From Haematobia irritans (lineage: Eukaryota > Arthropoda > Insecta > Diptera > Muscidae): a stretch of 64,000 nt of DNA. The notes below the pieces were generated by a model, which was not told the DNA's origin, did no database searches, and saw only the letters and a list, made by a program, of their open reading frames with translations. The translations under genes were made by a program, and so were the position numbers. Positions 35,176 through 45,595 of the stretch are shown here, in pieces (positions within the stretch are counted from its first letter, which is position 1; every line of letters starts with the position of its first letter). The DNA lies in contig NC_134398.1 of NCBI RefSeq assembly GCF_050003625.1, positions 79,206,003-79,270,002 on the forward strand, read 5' to 3'.

Positions 35176-36365
35176 TGTAAAGGGTGGTTAAATTGTAAGG
35201 GCCGATGTTGAATGTGAACCACACCTAAACGCCAAGTTTTTTTTCCGAATTTTATTTGACATTTCTCTATTTCAGACTTGCTCAATTTGAACCATGAAGA
35301 GATACGCAATCCAACAACGTGTTAAAGTTATCCAGACTTATTATGAAAATTGGCGTTCAAATCAAAATGCATATCGTGCACTTCGTGATTTTTTTGGTCA
35401 ATTTGATCGTCCAAATGTGCGTACAATCGCAAAAATCGTGGAAAAATTCGAGCAAACCGGGTCTGTAGAAAATGTGAGAACACCAGTACGTGCTCGTACT
35501 GCTCATACTGCAGAAAATATTACTGCTGTTCGCGATAGTGTGGCTGAAGAGCCGTCCATCTCAACTCGTCGTCGTGCCCAACAATTGCACCTCTCACGCT
35601 CGTCGTTGATGAACTTTATGCATAAAGACTTGCATTTACACGCTTACAATTGGCTCAAGAACTAAAGCCTTTTGACCATTCCAAACGTCGTGAATGGGCA
35701 GAATGGTTCCAAGAAATGATCAATTTTCGAAGAAAATCATCTTCAGTGATGAGTCACATTTTCACCTCAGTGGATTCGTCAATAAACAGAATTGCCGCAT
35801 TTGGGCGAATGAGAATCCAAGAGTGATTGTCGAAAAGCCAATGCACCCACAAAGAGTGGCTGTTTTGTGCGGTTTATGGGCTGGCGGCATCATCGGGCCG
35901 TATTTTTTTCCAAAATGAGGCCGGTCAGGCAGTTACTGTGAATGGTGTTCGCTATCGTGAGATGATAACGAACTTTTTATGGCCCGAATTGGAAGATATG
36001 GATGTGGACGATATGTGGCTTCAGCAGGACGGTGCCACTTGCTTCAATGGCCGTGTTATCTCACGTAATGGCGATGTCAATTGGCCGCCAATATCATGTG
36101 ATTTGACACCGTTGGACTTTTTTTCGGGGTTATTTGAAAGAAAAGGTGTACGCCGATAAGCCAGCAACAATTCGAGAGCTAAAGGATGAGATAATTCAGT
36201 ACATTAACATTAGAACCTCCATTATGAAGGTGTGCCACCGAGGTCGCGGCGCCCATTTGGCCGATATTTTGTTCCATACATAACTGAGTAAGACCAATAT
36301 ATCATAATAAAATAAAATTACAATAATTTCCTAAATAGTTTGTGTTTTATTCAAAATCAGGACCG
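35176..36365 (+). pseudogene. DD41D (rosa-like) mariner transposase, element B
   Basis: The first frame, 35294-35665, gives MKRYAIQQRVKVIQTYYENW and two HTH regions (second near RRRAQQLHLSRSSLMNFMHKD). After a frameshift near 35650 come IIFSDESHFHLSGFVNKQNC (first catalytic Asp) and ..VAVLCGLWAGGIIGPYFF. Another frameshift in a T-run near 35910 leads to EAGQAVTVNGVRYREM, WLQQDGATC (second Asp) and DVNWPPISCDLTPLDF (third Asp). In intact relatives I recall 41 residues between the last two Asp; here about 14 are deleted after GATC. The C-terminus ends ..RGAHLADILFHT. The 5' end near 35176 and the 3' edge near 36365 are approximate. Confidence 0.85.
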
Positions 36366-36610
36366 GTCAACTGGCTGCCTAGATCGTCCGATTTAACGCC
36401 TTTAGACTAGTTCTTGTCTGTATAGACATATAAACTTTTGTCGATACAGACAATACTTTCAAATCACGCTTTGGAAGACGACATTGGAGTATTTATTCTT
36501 GAGATAGCGGTCGAAATGTTGTAAAGAGTTTGCCAAAATTAGACTAAGCGGATGGATCATTTGAGGCGCAGGTCGTGGTCGATATTTACATGAAATAATA
36601 CTCAAACATT
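36366..36610 (+). pseudogene. Mariner-type transposase C-terminal remnant (element A)
   Basis: VNWLPRSSDLTPLD, then a stop and a degenerate C-terminus (ALEDDIGVFILEIAVEML, RMDHLRRR). It duplicates the C-terminal part already present in element B, so it belongs to the outer element A. Confidence 0.7.
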
Positions 36611-36700
36611 TCGATTCAAATAAAAATTTCATGTATTTTTCTGCATTTTATGTTTTTGTTTTGAAATATTTATTGTACTATAGCTCTTAAAAAACCATCC

Positions 36701-36820
36701 TATAGCTCAATGACAAGGAACATCCTTTTTATAGCCGAGTTTGGTCGAAACTGAGATTGAACCCATGCCCATTTGTATGCAAAGCGGGCATGCTAACCAT
36801 TGCACCACTGTGGTTCCCAT
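36701..36820 (-). mobile_element. SINE, head part, displaced by mariner element A
   Basis: TAGCTCAATGACAAGGAACA and TCCTTTTTATAGCCGAGTT match the SINE body. GGTCGAAACTGAGATTGAAC and GCATGCTAACCATTGCACCA match the tRNA-like head, ending TGTGGTTCCC at about 36817. A stretch equivalent to 32226-32325 is missing. Together with 34690-34739 it forms one SINE copy. Confidence 0.8.
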
Positions 36821-38588
36821 AACAATTTCATGTTTGAATATACATATCCTTATGGTACGTAGTGGACCAATGTGATTTATAGTGCATGTTGCACATATGA
36901 TGGGAGTGCAGGATAGCTTTAATACAACTGAAGGATATTGACATTTACGTTGACCCCTCAATCATCTCACTGATGACTCGGTAAGCTGTTGTGATTTTCG
37001 GCCACGCCCAATTGTATTAAATTTCCAGCAACCGTTCATTAGACTCTCATTCTTTTCCACTTTTATTGTCAGCGAATGAATGAACTTCATAATTTACAAA
37101 TCGACTGCAGACAGAAGATAGACCAAGTACCAGTATAACACACAACCAGTATTACAGGGGCGATGATGTCCGCTTTACTCTCTATGCCATCATTAGGACA
37201 TTATGCAACATCCGCATGTGTCTGGCGAACCATTTCGGTTGTCGAAATCCAAACATTTCATTTCGGAGAAATAGGAAATACATTATAAACCATGATTAAT
37301 GACAAACTACTAACATATCGTGCGAGGACATTTGCACAAACACACACACACAACCATACTTACAGGACACACTATTGGCATTGCTGCCATTAAAACGAAT
37401 CTTCCAGTAAGCCAAAAAAAAAATCCCTTGAATGAGGCACCGTTGTTGTTACCGAAGTACGACATTTGTGGCACAATGCTAACACAGATGCACCAAAAAA
37501 AAAATCTACAACATTGAAAGTGGCTGGGATAACAAAAAGTCCATGTGTGGCACCAACTCAATGGATGCACCAAGAGCCTTTGGAATATTTGCACCGTCAT
37601 TATTTTCGCAATTCCATAGAAAAAATGAAAATATGGTAGGAACAACAACACCACCATTACTATTCTGCACAGCGTGTGGTCCACTGCCTGGTGTGCGCCT
37701 CGGCTCATACGAGTATGAAGTTGTGCAAATGCTCCTGCAGTTCGTGCCACTTTACCAAAATGTACGGAAGTTCCTTCCAAAGTAAGTATCATCCAAAAAT
37801 TATTGAAAACTTTACCTCCCGAAGTTAGCAGGATGCTAAAGAGGAAGCGCATTGTAATCCCGTTCTTCCACAGTACAGAGTGCTTTGTGTGCGAAGCGGC
37901 AACCACCATACTTCCCTTCCTGTCCATTGACACATTGGCACAGGATCGGACGAAATTGATGGCATGAAATAGCAAAAAAAAAAGAGAAATGCAGAAAAAA
38001 CTGTGAATTCATCATTGGATCATAATTAATAGGAAGTTATTGATAACCTTGACTGTGAAAGTATTGCCTTCGTACAGGGCTAATGTTCATAGCTGTGGGA
38101 ACACTTTCTCTTCATTTCCGTTGATCACAAGGACCACCTCTACACTACAGGCTCCATTAATACTTTGTGTTGAGTAAACACATTGGCAGTAAATGGTGGA
38201 AGGTGACATAATCCTTTCTTAGTTACAGAATAACTAGAATCCGATGACAAGTAACTTTTTTTTTGCAAATTTTCAAAATTACAATAGTTCGATAGAGTGA
38301 AGGAGATGCTGCACACACACATACTCACTTGTGCTATACAAAATTTTGGACAATATGCACACGCCACAAGATTGTTGAAAAATGTTGAACTTATTTCATC
38401 TTTTCCCATGTGTTCTGAACTGATAATTGGGGCGACCATGTGATGGGGGAGATATCATTTCCGAAAACTTCAGTATGATATCCTTGTCGGAAATTACAAC
38501 AAATTCCTTGAAGGTATCATAATGGAAAACATCTTACGATGCTACCTATACAATTGAAAACAAAGTGAACGCACCAAGAAAACAAACG
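36821..38588. other. Single-copy-looking, GC-richer non-coding sequence
   Basis: No repeat is recognised here. Long frames exist on both strands at 37310-37975 (minus, 221 codons; plus, 80 codons at 37543-37785). Neither has a motif I recognise and they overlap each other. A GTAAGT follows the plus frame at about 37781. It may be a regulatory region or hold an unrecognised exon; I do not call a gene. Confidence 0.35.
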
Positions 38589-38964
38589 TACACTGAAAAA
38601 ATATTTACGTGCACCCTCAAAAAAATTGCTTCTGTAACATATACTCCCAAACACATTTTGCTTCAAGCATGTAGATTTTTGGGTATTGCCCAAACATTTA
38701 TATATTTGATTTCTTCCAATATATAATATGCTTGAAAGCATATTGGTCTAAACAATATAATATGTTTGGGTAGTCTAAGTTCCAAACATTTTGTATTTTT
38801 CCATCCAAAGTCAATAATGTTGTCTTCCAAAAAACTATATGTTATTATGTGAACATATAATATGTTTGGAAGAATTTTGAGACCAAAAATATTATATATT
38901 ATGCTTAGAAGAATTTTCTCCCAAAGAAGATTGTGCTCAAAATTTTTGTTCTGCCTAATTGTAT

Positions 38965-39650
38965 ATTCCCTCGCATTTTTCTGACTTCCACGGGTTTTTT
39001 AGTTCTTAGCACCTTTTTCTGTAATACAAACATTGTAGAAGAAATTATTCAATTTTATATTTTTTTTTTAATTTTACCTTTTGCCGGACGGACAAAGCGG
39101 ACCACACAGTTTGTAAGCCAGCACACTACCCACTGGGCTACGTAGCTGTTATGGTCATCAATAGATAATTATCGTTATAAGTTACATTAGTAGCATATCT
39201 TGCGGCGCCCACGAGCCGATGCAAACATAACATTGTTTAACAGAAACATACATTTGTTGGCGACGTGGACCAGTGGTTGGTACGTCCGCTTTGCATGTCA
39301 AGGGTCCTGGGTTCGATCCCTGCTTCGACCGAACACAAAAATTTTTATTTTTTACATATATTCCACATACTTTCGGAAGATCCCGAAAAGGTGTTCAACA
39401 TTACATATGTTACTACTATATTAAGTGTTTACTACGAAATTACACTTTACAGTTTCGTAGTAAAAATTTAACACAGTAGTATGTAATGTTGAACATAATA
39501 GAACAGTGCTTGATATAAACGAAATGAACTTAGTTCAAATCAAATATTATTTTTTTATAGCAAAAATAAAATTTTTGTAACAAAAAAAGTTTTTGTATCA
39601 AGTTTGAAATTTACGAAGAAATTCAAAAACTCTTACAAAAGAAGAACGTG
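38965..39650 (-). mobile_element. tRx-derived core inside Z copy 2 (copy c)
   Basis: Inverted relative to copies a and b. The second-type tRNA-like segment is at 39082-39146 (minus; its B box is destroyed). The SINE-head type is at 39260-39331 (plus; B box GGGTTCGATCCCTGC), followed by a short T-run. Left and right edges join Z sequence at the same points as in Z copy 1. Confidence 0.7.
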
Positions 39651-40430
39651 AAATTGAGTATATACATATATAAATATTTTTCCATCGAATCCTAAAGTTA
39701 ACGATAACCATTCAAAAGCACATTATATAAACAATAATTTTACAACCAACACATAAATTTATTTAGATGTGAACAATTGTTTGCTAGCATGTAACACCAT
39801 TAATTTAGAAATACAAATAAATATGAATTTTTATTAACGAATAATTTTGTACTTAATTTCACTTTTACCTTTTTTACCTTTTACTTCTCTTTAATTATTT
39901 ATTTTAAAGAAAATAAACTTATTCAATTGTTGCTTTGGATCATTCCCCACCAAGTTATAATACAATTTGCGGAAAAGAGTTACAATGTTATTCTGGTTTT
40001 ACCGATTCAAGTTTTGCCGCCAAAATGAGAAATATGTTAATTTTAGCGGCAAAACTAGAACTCAATGCCCGCTTTAATTTTCGAAAGTATCCGTCAATTC
40101 CTCTTGGACTACACGCAAAAAAATAATTCTTTCCTCCCAAACGAAATTTTAGACAAACAAAGTTCGTTTCTCATTTGCTTTTCGCTGTAAGGAAGTGTAT
40201 TTGGAAGAAAAGTATATACTTTTTGTGATAAACGTTTATTCTTTTCCAGGATGTAAAAACAATTTCATAAAGACTAACTCAAAAAAAATTTTTTTCTGGC
40301 TAATTGCATTTTCCCTCACATCTTTCTCACTTCCACGAAGATTTTTAGTTCTTAGCACCTTTTTCTGTAATACAAACAATGTAGAAGAAATTATACGATT
40401 TTATAAATTTTTAAAATTTTTTTACCTTTC

Positions 40431-40502
40431 GCCTGGACGGAGAATCGAACCGCGGACCATGCACTTTGTAAGCCAACACACTAACCACTGAGCTATGTAC
40501 CT
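40431..40502 (-). other. tRNA-like segment (second type), tRx copy d
   Basis: On the minus strand: TAGCTCAGTGGTTAGTGTG (A box) and CGCGGTTCGATTCTCCGTCC (B box), best preserved here. A TTTT on the transcribed strand lies shortly after (about 40410). Confidence 0.65.
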
Positions 40503-40615
40503 GTTATGGTCATCAATAGATAAATATCCATATAAGTTATATTTATATAGCATAGCTTGCGGCGCCCACGAACCGAATAAACAAAGTTTATTTAACAGAA
40601 ACAAACATTTAGTTT

Positions 40616-40687
40616 GGCACCGTGGAGCAGTGGTTGCTACGTCGGACTCTCACGCCAAGGGTCGTGGGTTCGATCCCTGCTTCGACC
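40616..40687 (+). other. tRNA-like segment (SINE-head type), tRx copy d
   Basis: GGCACCGTGGAGCAGTGGTT and GTGGGTTCGATCCCTGCTTC, followed by T23 at 40692-40714. It would give a Pol III transcript of about 80-90 nt. Confidence 0.65.
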
Positions 40688-41132
40688 AAAGTTTTTTTTT
40701 TTTTTTTTTTTTTTACATACATTCTACATATGTTCGGAAGATTCCGAAAAAAATGTTCAACATTACATTGTACTATATTAAATTTTGAACTGTAAAATGT
40801 GTTTTATTAAAGACCAAAAGTCAGAAAAGAACAGTGTTTGATATAAACGAAATGGACTCTGTTGTTGTTTCAAAAATAACTTTTTTTATTGAAAAAATAA
40901 AAACTTTGTAACAAACGAATTTTTTTGGTGATACAAGTTTAAAATTTTCGAAGCAATTCAAAAAACTCTAACAAAAGAAAAACGTTTTCGGTACACGTTT
41001 TCCAAACGTTTTTTTTTTCTTTGCGTGTAATTATTAATAAATAGGAACTAAACTTTGTTTTTATAGATCTTACTGTTTAATTTTTCACTGTTTCCCCCTG
41101 TTTTCATTTTACTGTCTCAACACTAAAAAGAG

Positions 41133-41633
41133 TACACTGAAAAAAATATTGTCGTGAGGCCAAAGATTTCATGTCCTTAAAATAAGAATACAAATGTTGC
41201 ATAGCTTAGAAGACGCATTTCTCTAATATAAAGTTTTTTCTTGTTCAAAAGTCGATAAACTTATCAATGAAGTCGTGTTGTCCTTATAATTAAGTGATTT
41301 GACTTAAAAATGGGTATCATAACATGAAAGAAAAAATTTTTGGACTACGGTCAACTTGACTTTAATAATCCGGAAAAATTCTTTAAAAGTAATGAAATTG
41401 TGTGAAATTTGTTGCATTTTTGCATCTTGACTACAAAGCAAAAAATCTTTCAAAAATAAGACATGTTTTTCAACACTTTATTTTAAAGACATTTGTTACT
41501 TGAAACATAGGGTAATTTCTACTGGAAAATTAAAATTTGCTTCGTAGAGTCAAGTACAAAAAACCAAAATTTAAAAGAGAATTGTGTCTTAAAAGTATCC
41601 GTAATTGGAACCGGGCATGCTTTTTTCAGTGTA
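41133..41633 (+). mobile_element. M2 MITE, complete copy, inserted in Z copy 2
   Basis: It runs from TACACTGAAAAAAATATTG to GCTTTTTTCAGTGTA. The empty site is GACTATAGTGCCC (inverse of about 17268-17284) in Z copy 1. At about 41325-41345 it has CATGAAAGAAAAAATTTTTG, the uninterrupted form of the site into which HINE-B inserted at 57905. Confidence 0.85.
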
Positions 41634-41676
41634 TAGTGCCCTTTTGTTAGTTTTATGAAAATCCCTTTGTAATAGG

Positions 41677-43414
41677 GGTATATTAACTTTGTCATTCCGT
41701 TTGTAACACATCGAAATATTGCTCTAAGACCCCATAAAGTATATACATTCTGGGTCGTAGTGAAATTCTGAGTCGATCTGAGCATGTCCGTCCGTCCGTC
41801 TGTTGAAATCACGCTATCTTCCGAACGAAACAAGCTATCGACTTGAAACTTGGCACAAGTATTTGTTATTGATGTAGGTCGGATGGTATTGCAAATGGGC
41901 CATATCGGTCCACTTTTACGTATAGCCCCCATATAAACGGACCCCCAAATTTGGCTTTCGAGGCCTCTAAGAGAAGCAAATTTCATCCGATCCGGCTGAA
42001 ATTTGGTACATAGTGTTAGTATATGATCTCTAACAACCATGCAAAAATTGGTCCATAGCGGTCCATAATTACATATAGCCCCCATATAAACCGATCCCCA
42101 GATTTGGCTTGCGGAGCCTCTTAGAGAACCAAATTTCATCCGATCCGGCTGAAATTTGGTACATAGTGTTAGTATATGGTCTCTAACAATCATGCAAAAA
42201 TTAGTCCACATTGGTCCATAATTATATATAGCCCCCATATAAACCGATCCCCCCCAATTTGGTTTGCGGAGCCTCTAAGAGAAGCAAATTTCATCCGATC
42301 AGGCTGAAATTTGGTACATGGTATTGGTATATGTTCTCTAATGACCATGCAGAAATTGGTCCACATCGGTCCATGATTATATATAGCCCCCATATAAACC
42401 GATCACCCGATTTGGCTTGCGGAGCCTCTAAGAAACGAAAATTTCATCCGATCCGGCTGAAATTTGGAACGTGGTGTTAGAATGTGGTCTCCAACAAACT
42501 CGCAAGAATTGGTCCATATCGGTCCATAATTATATATAGCCCCCATATAAATCGATCCCCAGATTTGTCCTCCGGAGCCTCTTGGAGGAGCAAAATTCAT
42601 CCGATCCGGTTGAAATTTGGAACATGGTGTAAGAATGTCGTCTCTAACAAACTCGCATGAATTGGTCCATATCGGTCCATAATTATATATATCCTCCATA
42701 TAAACCGTTCCCCACATTTGATCTCAGGAGACTCTTGGAGGAGAAAAATCCATCCGATCCGGTGGAAATTTGCAGCGTGGTGTTAGTATAAGGCCGCTTA
42801 CATCCATGCCAAAATTGGTCCATATCGGTCTATAGTTATATATAGCCGATCCCCAATCACACAAAAATTGTCCATATCGGTTCATATTCATGGTTGCCAC
42901 TCGAGCCAAAAATAATCTACCAAAATTTTATTTTTATGGAAAACATGTCAAAATGTTATTTCTATAGAAAATTTTGTCAAAATTTTATTTCTATAGAAAA
43001 TTTTGTAAAAATTGTATTTCTATAGAAAATTTTATTTCTATAGAAAATTTTGTCAACATTTTATTTCTTTAGAAAATTTTGTCAAAATTTTATTTCTATA
43101 GAAATTTTTTTTCCAAATCTTACTTCTATAGAAGATGTTGTTACAATTTTATTTCTATAGAAACTTTAAACTTAATTATATACGTATTTAATCGGCCTTT
43201 TTTAGTTTAATATATACTACGTATGGACTACCTTGTAATTTAGAAGACGATGTTAGGAAGTTTTAAGATACCTTGCCATCGGTAAGTGTTACCGCAACCC
43301 AAGTAATTCGATTGTGGATGACAGTCTTCAGTAGAAGTTTCTACGCAATCCATGGTGGAGGGTACATAAGCTTCCGCCTGGCGGAACTTACGGTCGTATA
43401 TACTTGTTTTTTTT
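41677..43414 (+). mobile_element. HINE-B (Helentron-type) element, long copy
   Basis: It begins near GGGGTATATTAACTTTGTCA. It then has a GTCCGTCCGTCT tract (41788-41803), five ~153-155 bp subrepeats marked by TATAGCCCCCATATAAACCG (41921, 42074, 42227, 42382, 42535), a 29 bp minisatellite and the 3' end: CCATGGTGGAGGGTACATAA, hairpin region TTCCGCCTGGCGGAA, GTCGTATATACTTGTTT. The first ~20 bp of the family 5' terminus (GTACCTCCACCAT) are missing. Long minus frames through it are translated subrepeats. Confidence 0.82.
42930..43165 (+). repeat. 29 bp minisatellite inside HINE-B
   Basis: Repeats of TTCTATAGAAAATTTTGTCA plus AAATTTTAT, about eight units. The same unit recurs at 48060-48560, 49648-50030 and, inverted, 58150-58440. 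Confidence 0.85.
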
Positions 43415-43633
43415 TAATTGCCTTTGTTTGAATTTGTTTTGACGAAACACAAAAAAAAAAATGTGCCCATAATGCGAAAATGATAAACAAAACTCATGCT
43501 ATTCTCTTTAAATGTCTCTTCTTTTGGTTCCGAATGAGTATCCTCTCCGAATACCCATTTTAATATTCAAATTAAATAATATTTTCACTTAAGTATATCA
43601 AATTTTTGGCGAAGTCTTATATCACAATATACA

Positions 43634-43927
43634 TACACAGAAAAAAATTTCACGAAAATTTTTCCAATTAAAATCTTAATTGAGTTTTAAAAAATATTCA
43701 ATTAAAAATTTAATTGATTCAACAAATTTTTTAATTGAAATAAAAATCAATCACACAAATTAATAGTATCAATTAAATATTTAATTGGATCAATTAATTT
43801 TTTAATTGACTGTCAATTAATTTTTTAATTGATACTATCAATTCTGTGATTGAAGACATTTCAATTAAAAAATTAATTGGAACAATTAATTTCGTGATTG
43901 GATCAGAAAAAAATTTTTTTGTGTGTA
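43634..43927. mobile_element. AATT-rich MITE, copy 2, inserted in Z copy 2
   Basis: It runs from TACACAGAAAAAAATTTCAC to TTTTTTTGTGTGTA. The flanks ATCACAATA and CGTTTACTCC are joined in Z copy 1 as an ATCACAACATATATATGTTTAC-like sequence near 16748-16768. Palindromic AATTAATTTTTTAATTGA units fill it. Confidence 0.8.
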
Positions 43928-45397
43928 CGTTTACTCCAAATTTGTAAATCTATATTTGTTTATATTCACACATATTATTTTTCCAATCACTTCTAGATTT
44001 TGTACGTAATTTCCAGGTTAAATGAAAAGACGATGTTAATAATAAAAATATTGTAGCTTATTATCTTCGAAACGAGAAATAATAGTTTTCTGTGCCAATT
44101 AAACAAAAGGTATTGTTGACAACCACAAACATTAAATTGGAAATAATAATTTCTAATTCGAGTATGTTGAAAAACTGGGTATTAAGTTTAATTTTACTGA
44201 AAACATGAAATGTATGTTTTAAATGTCGTAAAATTTTATTTTTCCGCGGTAAGTATTATTTCTATTGTTAGTGTAACTTTCCCAAAAATATCGTGTTTGG
44301 ACGTTCGTTGTAAGAATTATATGCTTCTGTGCAAACATTTTTTGTATTAAAAAATTTATTCACGTAAACATATTATGTTACAACATATTAACATATCGAT
44401 TGCAAACATAATATACTAGTTTTCAAACACAATATTCTTGTACCCACACATATTGTGTTAATTTTTTTTTGTCCCAAACATCTTATTTTTGTATCCAAAC
44501 ATATAAAAAACACACTTTTTCCTCCGTGTGATATTAAAGATTATGCAACCTAAATTTTAGGATGCGCAATTTACAAAATATTAAGGACAATTTTCTTTAA
44601 AATAATGACATTAAAATAAAGTTTATAACCTTTACTTCAAAAATTTTTTTCAATAAATTTAGGACACAAATTTCGTAAATTTGCTTCGCTCCGTTAAAGT
44701 CGCATGTCTTTGAACTAACGAAAATTTTCCTTAAAATAAAGAAACGCCTTTTTGAGTTAAAGAAATCGTCCTTAAATTAACAGAAATATTAAATCTTTAG
44801 ATTTGAGATAAAAAAGCTTCAAATATAGGCTAAGACTTATTTTGAGGATTTAGCATCTTTGGTTTAAAGTTTTACTGGAATTAAGAAAACATTTTCACTT
44901 TGAGGTATCCGCTATAATTGGGATTTTTAAAATGGCATTTGTTTGTACGTGAATGGCTCTATTAATATACCGCGAAAAGAAAATGAAAATTCGATATATG
45001 AGATCTGAATCCTAATTTTAATTTTATTGATTTACAGATAGGTCACCAAACATGTCTTTATTTTAAAGAAGCCGCATCTTTGCCTCGGAATCAATACCAA
45101 AATCCTTAAGAGAAGGTCAAAATCTTTGGATCCAAGTAAACTATTTTTTTGAGTGTAGCTTTAATAATAAAAGTAGAATGAAATATATAATCTTGTGGCG
45201 TTTTCTTTTCTTGTAAAATATGCGCACTTTATTTTGCCCGGACTATAGCCCTTTTGGGTTTTGATGGTGAAATCAATAAATGAATGATGGTAGGTTAGGT
45301 TAAAGTGGCAGTTTCAGGCTCACTTACGATACCACATTTAACTAAAAGTACCTATTACATATGGGCACTTCTAGTTTTAACCACTGAACCTTCTCTA

Positions 45398-45595
45398 TTA
45401 TTTTCTTTTGTTGAACCAACCAGATTGTTTCAAAAACATTAACAGACTGCTTAAGTTAACGTTTTCCAGGTCCGCCAGTAATCTAAAGCTATATGTCCCT
45501 AAAATTTGCTTACGCCTTACACAAAATGCAGGACACCCATACAAGAGGTGTTTAATTGATTCCTTTTCCTCCGCATCATGACAGCTCATATGTTA
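45398..45595 (-). pseudogene. LINE ORF2 C-terminal Cys/His region
   Basis: The frame MSCHDAEEKESIKHLLYGCPA has a C-x-H..H-x-x-x-x-C pattern typical of the region after RNase H in these LINEs. It ends with ..FLKQSGWFNKRK and a stop at about 45398. It overlaps the end of the RNase H frame by a few bases through a frameshift. Confidence 0.75.

Larger units (their letters stand above)
34740..36700 (+). mobile_element. Mariner-like element A, inserted in a SINE and split by element B
   Basis: The left end AAGGTTATTTTTTAG and the inverted right end GGATGGTTTTTTAAG are loosely matched. TA lies on both sides (34738-34739, 36701-36702), and the flanks together make a continuous SINE. Its own coding is at about 34851-35170 and 36366-36610; 35176-36365 belongs to a second element. 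Confidence 0.65.
40110..41029 (-). mobile_element. tRx element copy d, complete, inserted in Z copy 2
   Basis: The ends are TA-CACGCAAAAAAATAATT and TTTTCTTTGCGTG-TA. The empty site is CTCTTGGACTACTTATTAAT (inverse of about 17380-17399) in Z copy 1; here CTCTTGGAC-TA and TA-ATTATTAATAA flank the element. It has both tRNA-like segments: minus 40431-40502 and plus 40616-40687. A run of 23 T (40692-40714) follows the plus segment, as a Pol III terminator would. At 920 bp it is the cleanest copy in the window. Confidence 0.85.
38612..44527 (-). mobile_element. Z composite TIR element, copy 2, with four insertions
   Basis: The ends are CACCCTCAAAAAAATTGCTT and, from the other side, CACGGAGGAAAAAGTGTG. 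In inverted orientation it follows copy 1 (16516-18516) segment by segment: TTCCAAACATATAATATG parts, tRx core, GTATCCGTCAATTCCTCTTG, CTTTGTTTTTATAG, TTTTCATTTTACTGTC, TAGTGCCC, GGTTCCGAATG, GATAAACAAAAC, CACACATATTATTTT. Copy 1 supplies empty sites for the tRx d, M2 and AATT insertions. No gene. Confidence 0.75.
38591..45155 (-). mobile_element. M1 MITE, copy 2: outer shell of a 6.6 kb nest
   Basis: The left remnant, TA-CACTGAAAAAATATTTACG, is only about 21 bp. The right remnant, about 44529-45155, ends CTATTTTTTTGAGTG-TA and contains GATTATGCAACCTAAATTTT and ACCAAAATCCTTAAG segments, inverted relative to copy 1 (1473-2107). Everything between is Z copy 2 and its insertions. TA lies at 38589-38590 and 45156-45157. 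Confidence 0.65.

Noticed and set aside
37310..37975. Calling a 221-residue protein gene.
   Set aside because: No recognisable domain, overlaps an opposite frame, unusual composition; kept only as an observation.
41519..42909. Minus-strand open frames up to 239 codons (MGAIYNYGP...).
   Set aside because: They are translations of ~153 bp HINE-B subrepeats and recur in HINE-B at 58680-59024; no domain, no start context.
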